A model generated the notes under the pieces. It searched no databases, was not told the origin of the DNA, and saw only the letters and a list, made by a program, of their open reading frames with translations. The position numbers and the translations under genes are program-made. Positions 21,686-26,527 of a stretch of 26,527 nucleotides of DNA are shown one piece after another (the stretch's first letter is position 1; the number at the start of each line of letters is the position of its first letter). The stretch covers positions 1 to 26,527 of the forward strand of contig CAAEDK010000020.1 of NCBI GenBank assembly GCA_900754605.1, written 5' to 3'. The DNA is from an uncultured Oscillospiraceae bacterium. GTDB lineage: Bacteria > Bacillota_A > Clostridia > Oscillospirales > Oscillospiraceae.

Positions 21686-23032
21686 GTGAAGTTGGAGCTG
21701 ACCCAGAAGCAGGAACTAAAACTGACACCGCAGATGCTCCAGTCTATGGAGATCCTGCAAATGAGCAATCAGGAACTGGAGGAGTATTTGCAGAAACTGG
21801 TTCAGGAAAACCCTGCCGCAGAGTTGTCCGATCCTGAGGAGCGGCCAGATGAAGGGGAGGAGTTGTGGCGCCGGATACAGTCAATGGCCGACCTGGACAA
21901 CCAGAACCGGCAGTATGTCACAGCGGATCGGGAGGAACTGGACCCGCTGGCCCAGATCGGGACAGACGGCGGGCTGGAGGATACGTTGCTGCTCCACCTG
22001 TCCCGTCAGCTGGAGCGCAGCCAGGCCCCTACCCTGGTGCTACGGGGGGCGCAGTTCCTAGCGGCCTGTCTGGATGATGCCGGGTATCTCCGGGAGTCGG
22101 TGGGCAGCCTATCCCAGGCAGTCGGACTGCCGATTGCTGTGCTGGAGGAGGGGCTGAGGCTTCTCCAGACCCTAGATCCGGCGGGTGTAGGCGCACGAGA
22201 CCTGTCCCAGTGCCTGGAACTCCAGCTCCGGCGCAGGGGGGAGACAGGAATCGCCCTGGCCATCGTCCAAAGGGGATTAGATCGGTTGGCACGGCGGCAG
22301 TATCGGGCCCTTGCCCAGGAACTGGGAGTCAGCCAGCGGGAGGTGCTTCGGGCAGAGGAACAGATCCGGGCACTGGAGCCCAGACCAGGGGCAGCCTTCG
22401 CAGCCAGGGAGGAGCCAGGCTATCTGGTCCCCGACCTGGTGGTACTTCAGGGGGAGAGCGGGCTGGAGGTCCATATACAGGAGAACCGCTTGCCGGGTAT
22501 TCATCTCAGCAGCTATTACTGTGATATGTACCGGGATAATCCGGATCCGGAGGTGCGCCAGTATTTGAATGGAAAGATCCGACAGGCCCAGTGGACCATT
22601 CAGGCAGTGGAACAGCGCCGCACCACCCTGCTTCAGTGCGCCCAGGCGTTGGTACGGCGGCAACAGGCATTTTTCCAGAGTCCTAGGGGCAGTCTAAGTC
22701 CCCTGCGTTTGTCCGATGTAGCTGCCGAATTATCCATCCATGAGTCTACCGTGAGCCGTGCAGTGCGGGAAAAATATCTCCAATGCGCCCGGGGGATCTA
22801 TCCTCTGAGTTTTTTCTTCGCGCGCGAAGTGGGGACGGGGGAGGGGCAGTCCGCCCATGAGATTAAAAATCAACTGCTTCGGATGATCCAGGAGGAGGAC
22901 AAAAGCCACCCCTGCTCCGACCAGAAGCTGTGCCAACTGCTGTCAGAAGGTGGGTATACGATCTCCCGCCGTACTGTGGCTAAATACCGGGAGGAACTAG
23001 GGATTCCAAGTGCTGCTGGGCGGCGGGCGTGA
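21686..23032 (+). CDS. rpoN: RpoN, RNA polymerase sigma-54 factor
   Basis: Alternative sigma factor that directs polymerase to -24/-12 promoters and needs AAA+ enhancer-binding activators. Region I is clear at the N-terminus (LELTQKQELKLTPQMLQSMEILQMSNQEL). The core-binding part contains LLHLSRQLE and DPAGVGARDLSQCLELQL. The DNA-binding part has the helix-turn-helix DVAAELSIHESTVSRAV, and the RpoN box reads SRRTVAKYRE at about 427-436. The 448 residues are near the usual size. The start is GTG 21686, after AGAGGGGGG; an upstream in-frame TTG at 21662 has no site. The window shows no activator next to it. The coding sequence is visibly GC-richer than the upstream catabolic genes. Confidence 0.96.
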   Translation: MKLELTQKQELKLTPQMLQSMEILQMSNQELEEYLQKLVQENPAAELSDPEERPDEGEELWRRIQSMADLDNQNRQYVTADREELDPLAQIGTDGGLEDTLLLHLSRQLERSQAPTLVLRGAQFLAACLDDAGYLRESVGSLSQAVGLPIAVLEEGLRLLQTLDPAGVGARDLSQCLELQLRRRGETGIALAIVQRGLDRLARRQYRALAQELGVSQREVLRAEEQIRALEPRPGAAFAAREEPGYLVPDLVVLQGESGLEVHIQENRLPGIHLSSYYCDMYRDNPDPEVRQYLNGKIRQAQWTIQAVEQRRTTLLQCAQALVRRQQAFFQSPRGSLSPLRLSDVAAELSIHESTVSRAVREKYLQCARGIYPLSFFFAREVGTGEGQSAHEIKNQLLRMIQEEDKSHPCSDQKLCQLLSEGGYTISRRTVAKYREELGIPSAAGRRA

Positions 23033-23107
23033 ACGGGGACCGCCGCCGGGATGTTGTGGCGTGAGCTTAAAAAATGTTGGAAAGGGGAGGAAAAATGCTG
23101 GTTTCCC

Positions 23108-23136
23108 TTGCAAAGGCTGGATGGATATGGTATATA
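23108..23136 (+). promoter_or_regulatory. Candidate promoter for the surface protein gene
   Basis: TTGCAA (23108-23113), a 17-bp spacer and TATATA (23131-23136) preceded by an extended TG. It is placed so that the transcript would begin with a leader of about 130 bases containing the hairpins at 23174-23226. Confidence 0.45.
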
Positions 23137-23173
23137 TGTATCGGGCAAAATTGAGGTTTTGTTCTGCTTGGCG

Positions 23174-23226
23174 CACAGCCCCATGGGGCTGTCTCTCTCC
23201 GTTCCGGAGAGAGATGGGCTTCTGTG
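23174..23226 (+). promoter_or_regulatory. Tandem hairpins in the leader of the surface protein gene
   Basis: A perfect 18-bp palindrome ACAGCCCCATGGGGCTGT (23175-23192) is followed directly by a 10-bp stem with a three-base loop (23192-23214). The segment ATGGGCT-T-CTGTG (23214-23226) can instead pair with CACAGCCCCAT (23174-23184). No T run follows, so this does not look like a simple rpoN terminator. It may control the downstream gene or be a dispersed intergenic repeat. Confidence 0.45.
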
Positions 23227-23272
23227 AACTGGCAGGCAGACCAGATCAAATCATGTAAAGGAGTGCTAAGGT

Positions 23273-26200
23273 ATGAAGAAAAAGCTTCTGGCAAGCATTC
23301 TGACAGTGTGTATGCTGTTTACGATGCTTCCCACTGCCGTGTTTGCGGCAGAGACAGAAGCGGAGCCCAGTGCGGAGCAGGCAGCTCCGGTTCTGGAGGA
23401 TGCTGTGGCCCAGCCCGAGGGGGATGGGAATGGAGTAGATTCGGAGCAGGCCGCTGTGTCTGATGCGGTTGCAGAGGTCACGATCAAGGGAGAAGCCAAG
23501 ACATACAGTTCTCTCCAAGAGGCCATGACCGCGGCGGCGGCGGCATCCAAAACTGCCAGCAATAAGGTCGAAGTGAAGCTGCTGGCCGATGTCGATTTGG
23601 ATGGGACGGACTGGACAGCGGTGGATGTCGGAACGATCACCATTGACGGTCAGGGACATACCATCAGCAATTTGCAAGATTCTGACTACTACCTTACATC
23701 AGGTAATAGCCACTACGGAGCAGGTTTTATTTGGAAGGCATCCGGTGCCTTGACGATTAGAAATCTTACTTTTGATTGTGCAAGTATTTGTAAAGATGAT
23801 CCGGATAATAATGTAATCGGTATCGTGGTCGGCTATACCTATGGAACGACTGTTTTTGACCATGTGAAGGTGACCAACAGCGAGGTATATGGCTTTGGAA
23901 AGGTCGGCGTCCTCCTGGGCATGGGCGCTGATCCTGGCGTCAAGGTGACCTTCAGCAACTGTGAGTCTACTGGGAATACCATTTACGCCAGGTACGATGC
24001 GGGCGGCCTTGCGGGCAACATTCAGAGAGCACAAAAGAATGGTGTCGCCGAAGCTGAGGCCAATGTTCAGATCACCGGCTGTGTGGTGGATCACAACACG
24101 TTTATATCCAGTGCGCCTTCAAGCACTGTGGAGCTGAATACGAAGGTCGCTGCGGACGACACGGCTGGAGACGCCCCCTGTGTGCTGACAGGAAAAACGA
24201 TTTCAGGTCCCTTCTGGCTTGACAGTGGCTATTATTGGCCTGCTTACGCTGAGTATTATTGCAGCTATGGCTCCTCGAAGCACGACTGCAAACTGGAGAG
24301 CGGCGGGAATTTGGCCAACGGCGAGTATCTGGTCGGCCCTGTGGCTGAGATCAATGGCGTATCTTATGCCACTCTGGCTGATGCCATCAATGCCGCCAAG
24401 GACGGCGAGACGGTGAATATGCTGGCCAGTACAGTTTGTACTGAGAATACAGATCTTACTGAAGTGAAATCTGTCACAGTAGATTTTGCCCAGCACACAT
24501 TTACGGGGGACAATAAGAATATTGCGATCCGGAGCAAAGCAAAGGGCGCTGGCTTACTGACCCTGATGAACGGTACGATCACCACTGGGGATGGTACCTT
24601 CTGTACGCTTGGCGCGGCTGATGGGTCAACAATCATTGCAAAGGACATGATCCTCAATAATAGCACCGCCTTTGGGGGAAGTGTAAAAGCTTTTCCTGGC
24701 GGTACGGTTGAATTAAGAGATTCACAGCTGAATTCTGTTAAGGGCGGCGGCGTAGCCGCAGCTGGCGGAACTGTAAATATTTACAACAGCAATATCGATC
24801 AGAAGGAATCCTATGATTGGAACAGTATGATTGCTGCGGCCAGCAACGGGACTGGCGTTGTCAATGTTTATGGCGGTAAATTTACCTCGGAGAATTACGG
24901 CCTTTACATTTTTACCAGCGGCGGAACAATCAATGTGTACGATGGTACCTTTACCGTTACAGGTGACAAGCCTGTACTGAAGGCAGACCTGGATTTGGGG
25001 ACATATCCGGATGCTGTGGCCGAAATCAATATCTCTGGCGGTACCTTCGTTGGCAGCATTGATATGGCTAAAAATGAGAATGTACATCTGAACATCACCG
25101 GCGGCACCTTCTCTGTTGATCCCAATGCCTACTGTGCCACTGGCTATGCGGCCGCCCAGAATGAGAGCGGCCAGTGGGTCGTTGGTCCGAAGGAAGGCAT
25201 GGAGGCTGACACCAGCATCTCCGGAAATACCGCCAGCGCCGAGGTGGGCGGCACCTTCTCCGGCACTGAAGATCTGGAACAGGACAATGTGGGTGCGTCC
25301 AACGGTACGTTGAGCATTGACGCCACTGTGACCGGGGGAGACACCGCCGTTACCAAAACGGAGGTGAGCATCGGGAACGAGGCGCTGACCAGCGTAAGCG
25401 GTGCGGCCAGCGTCAATTCCGTGGCCCTTAAGACCAATGTGGCTGACCTGACTGTGGATAAGGCGGCATGGAATGCCATTACCAACAATGCCAGCGGTGC
25501 AAGGGTAGAGCTGGTCATTGAGGAGAAGGCTGGCACTGACAGTGCTCCCCTGACCTATACAGTGACTGCCAAGGCCAATGGCAAGGATGTGTACGGTGCG
25601 GACAACGCCGCCGGCTCCATCAAAATCTCCGTGGCGTATGCCGGTGCTGTAGAGCCCAAGGTGTACTATGTCGGCCCCAACGGCCTGGAGGACATGAAGG
25701 CGGAGCTGAAGGATGGCATTCTCTCCTGGACTGCAAAGCATTTCTCTGACTATGTGGTCATCTCCGGTGAGAAGAAGATCCTGGTCAAGGAGAGTGATGG
25801 AAGCTTGGAGTACTATGGTACTCTGGCCGATGCCATCACCAATGCAGATAAGAATGCGGTCATCACCCTGTTGGGTGATATCCCCAACGCAGTTGGGATT
25901 GCAGTTCCCTCCGGCAAAGAATTTGTCCTGGATTTCAACCAGCATACCTACACCCTGGTTGGCCCTGGCCAAGGCTCTTCCGGCACTGAGACAAATGCCT
26001 TCCAGCTTTTGAAGGATTCTACGATCACATTTAAGAACGGCACCATCCGGATCGCTGAGGGTGCGAACAACATCAAGCGTATCATTCAGAACTATGCAAA
26101 TCTGACCCTGGAAAATATGCAGATCTATACTGCTAACCAGGTGGGCGGCGAGGACTACGCGCTGAGCTTTAACAACGGTAATATCGTCTTTAAGGGCAAT

Positions 26201-26527
26201 ACCAGCGTGGTTACTTCCAATGATAATGTGGTCGCCTTCGATGTCTGTAAGTTCAGCAGTTATCCCGGCGTTACGGTCACCTTTGATGAGACCTACACCG
26301 GAACCATCAACGGAAAAATCGTGTATGACAGCCCCAATGCAGATACCCACCAGCTGATCGTCAAGCCCAACCAGGGTATTCTGGGCGCCATCGAGAGCAG
26401 CACGACCCCTGGCGCTTCGGATGCGGCGAAAAACGGCGGCATCGCGGTCTCCGGCGGCAGCTTTACCGCACCTGTGGCTCCGGAGTACCTGGCCGATGGC
26501 CTGAACTTTGAGGCCAAGGACAGCAAC
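23273..26527 (+). CDS. Large secreted beta-helix surface protein (3' end outside window)
   Basis: The frame is open from ATG 23273 to the last base (1,085 codons), so the gene continues beyond the window. AAAGGAG lies before the ATG. Residues 1-25 form a signal peptide (MKKKLLASILTVCMLFTMLP, ending VFA), followed by an acidic Ala/Glu-rich spacer to about residue 60. The rest is built of short beta repeats typical of right-handed beta-helix or pectate-lyase-like adhesins: TITIDGQGHTI, LTIRNLTFD, INVYDGTF, INISGGTF and LNITGGTF. A leading motif Y-x-(T/S)L-x-(D/E)A-I/M recurs at about residues 70, 363 and 846 and may start separate helical domains. Anchor motifs would be in the unseen C-terminus. 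Role: cell-surface adhesion or glycan interaction, inferred from fold only. Confidence 0.85.
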   Translation, partial: MKKKLLASILTVCMLFTMLPTAVFAAETEAEPSAEQAAPVLEDAVAQPEGDGNGVDSEQAAVSDAVAEVTIKGEAKTYSSLQEAMTAAAAASKTASNKVEVKLLADVDLDGTDWTAVDVGTITIDGQGHTISNLQDSDYYLTSGNSHYGAGFIWKASGALTIRNLTFDCASICKDDPDNNVIGIVVGYTYGTTVFDHVKVTNSEVYGFGKVGVLLGMGADPGVKVTFSNCESTGNTIYARYDAGGLAGNIQRAQKNGVAEAEANVQITGCVVDHNTFISSAPSSTVELNTKVAADDTAGDAPCVLTGKTISGPFWLDSGYYWPAYAEYYCSYGSSKHDCKLESGGNLANGEYLVGPVAEINGVSYATLADAINAAKDGETVNMLASTVCTENTDLTEVKSVTVDFAQHTFTGDNKNIAIRSKAKGAGLLTLMNGTITTGDGTFCTLGAADGSTIIAKDMILNNSTAFGGSVKAFPGGTVELRDSQLNSVKGGGVAAAGGTVNIYNSNIDQKESYDWNSMIAAASNGTGVVNVYGGKFTSENYGLYIFTSGGTINVYDGTFTVTGDKPVLKADLDLGTYPDAVAEINISGGTFVGSIDMAKNENVHLNITGGTFSVDPNAYCATGYAAAQNESGQWVVGPKEGMEADTSISGNTASAEVGGTFSGTEDLEQDNVGASNGTLSIDATVTGGDTAVTKTEVSIGNEALTSVSGAASVNSVALKTNVADLTVDKAAWNAITNNASGARVELVIEEKAGTDSAPLTYTVTAKANGKDVYGADNAAGSIKISVAYAGAVEPKVYYVGPNGLEDMKAELKDGILSWTAKHFSDYVVISGEKKILVKESDGSLEYYGTLADAITNADKNAVITLLGDIPNAVGIAVPSGKEFVLDFNQHTYTLVGPGQGSSGTETNAFQLLKDSTITFKNGTIRIAEGANNIKRIIQNYANLTLENMQIYTANQVGGEDYALSFNNGNIVFKGNTSVVTSNDNVVAFDVCKFSSYPGVTVTFDETYTGTINGKIVYDSPNADTHQLIVKPNQGILGAIESSTTPGASDAAKNGGIAVSGGSFTAPVAPEYLADGLNFEAKDSN

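Noticed and set aside
24722..26350. 542-codon open frame on the minus strand
   Set aside because: It lies wholly antisense to the secreted beta-helix gene, which has a signal peptide, a ribosome site and recognisable repeats. The minus frame shows no family pattern and is a by-product of the repetitive sense codons.
1..26527. tRNA or rRNA genes as integration target or taxonomic marker
   Set aside because: No cloverleaf-like or ribosomal RNA sequence was recognised on either strand by eye, including the flanks of the integrated element.

Overview
The window reads as a chromosomal segment of an anaerobic gut-type Firmicute, probably a clostridial Oscillospiraceae-like bacterium. This is inferred from strong AGGAGG ribosome binding sites, TTG/GTG starts, a Tn916-type integrase, a sigma-54 gene and the protein families present; no rRNA or tRNA gene fixes the taxonomy.

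1-10.6 kb, potassium island (+ strand): the 3' part of kdpA, then kdpB and kdpC (the Kdp K+-pumping P-type ATPase), a terminator, a 64-residue membrane peptide, ktrB/trkH and ktrA/trkA (a channel-like K+ transporter and its RCK regulator), an unrecognised membrane-anchored protein whose soluble part resembles one lobe of a LysR effector-binding domain, then kdpD and kdpE (sensor kinase and response regulator) and a terminator. KdpD keeps a c-di-AMP-type motif in its USP domain, but its N-terminal Walker A is degenerate. The logical unit is K+/c-di-AMP sensing driving two K+ uptake systems, with Ktr genes placed between kdpABC and kdpDE.

10.7-16.5 kb, accessory region: a decayed histidine kinase, a cluster of 17-bp repeats, then a compact integrated element: a divergent RusA-like resolvase candidate, a winged-helix protein, a RepA/AAA_25-type helicase whose 3' end carries opposed 9-bp iteron-like repeats, an excisionase and a Tn916-family tyrosine integrase, followed by candidate arm-type repeats and a strong bidirectional terminator. 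No relaxase, coupling protein, capsid or terminase gene is visible, so it looks like a minimal self-replicating or satellite-type passenger.

16.6-20.8 kb, catabolic region (- strand): a PucR-family regulator with inverted repeats over its own promoter; two translationally coupled NodB-fold deacetylase/cyclic-amidase paralogs; and the C-terminal part of a TRZ/ATZ-type amidohydrolase. The amidohydrolase is broken at about 20,389 and abuts, head to head, the C-terminal third of an FGGY sugar kinase on the + strand. This is the expected product of an inversion (or an assembly chimera), with a 10-bp palindrome at the joint.

20.9-26.5 kb: a small polytopic membrane protein with a terminator, rpoN (sigma-54) with a good sigma-A-type promoter, and the start of a very large secreted beta-helix surface protein that runs off the window, preceded by a promoter and a structured leader.
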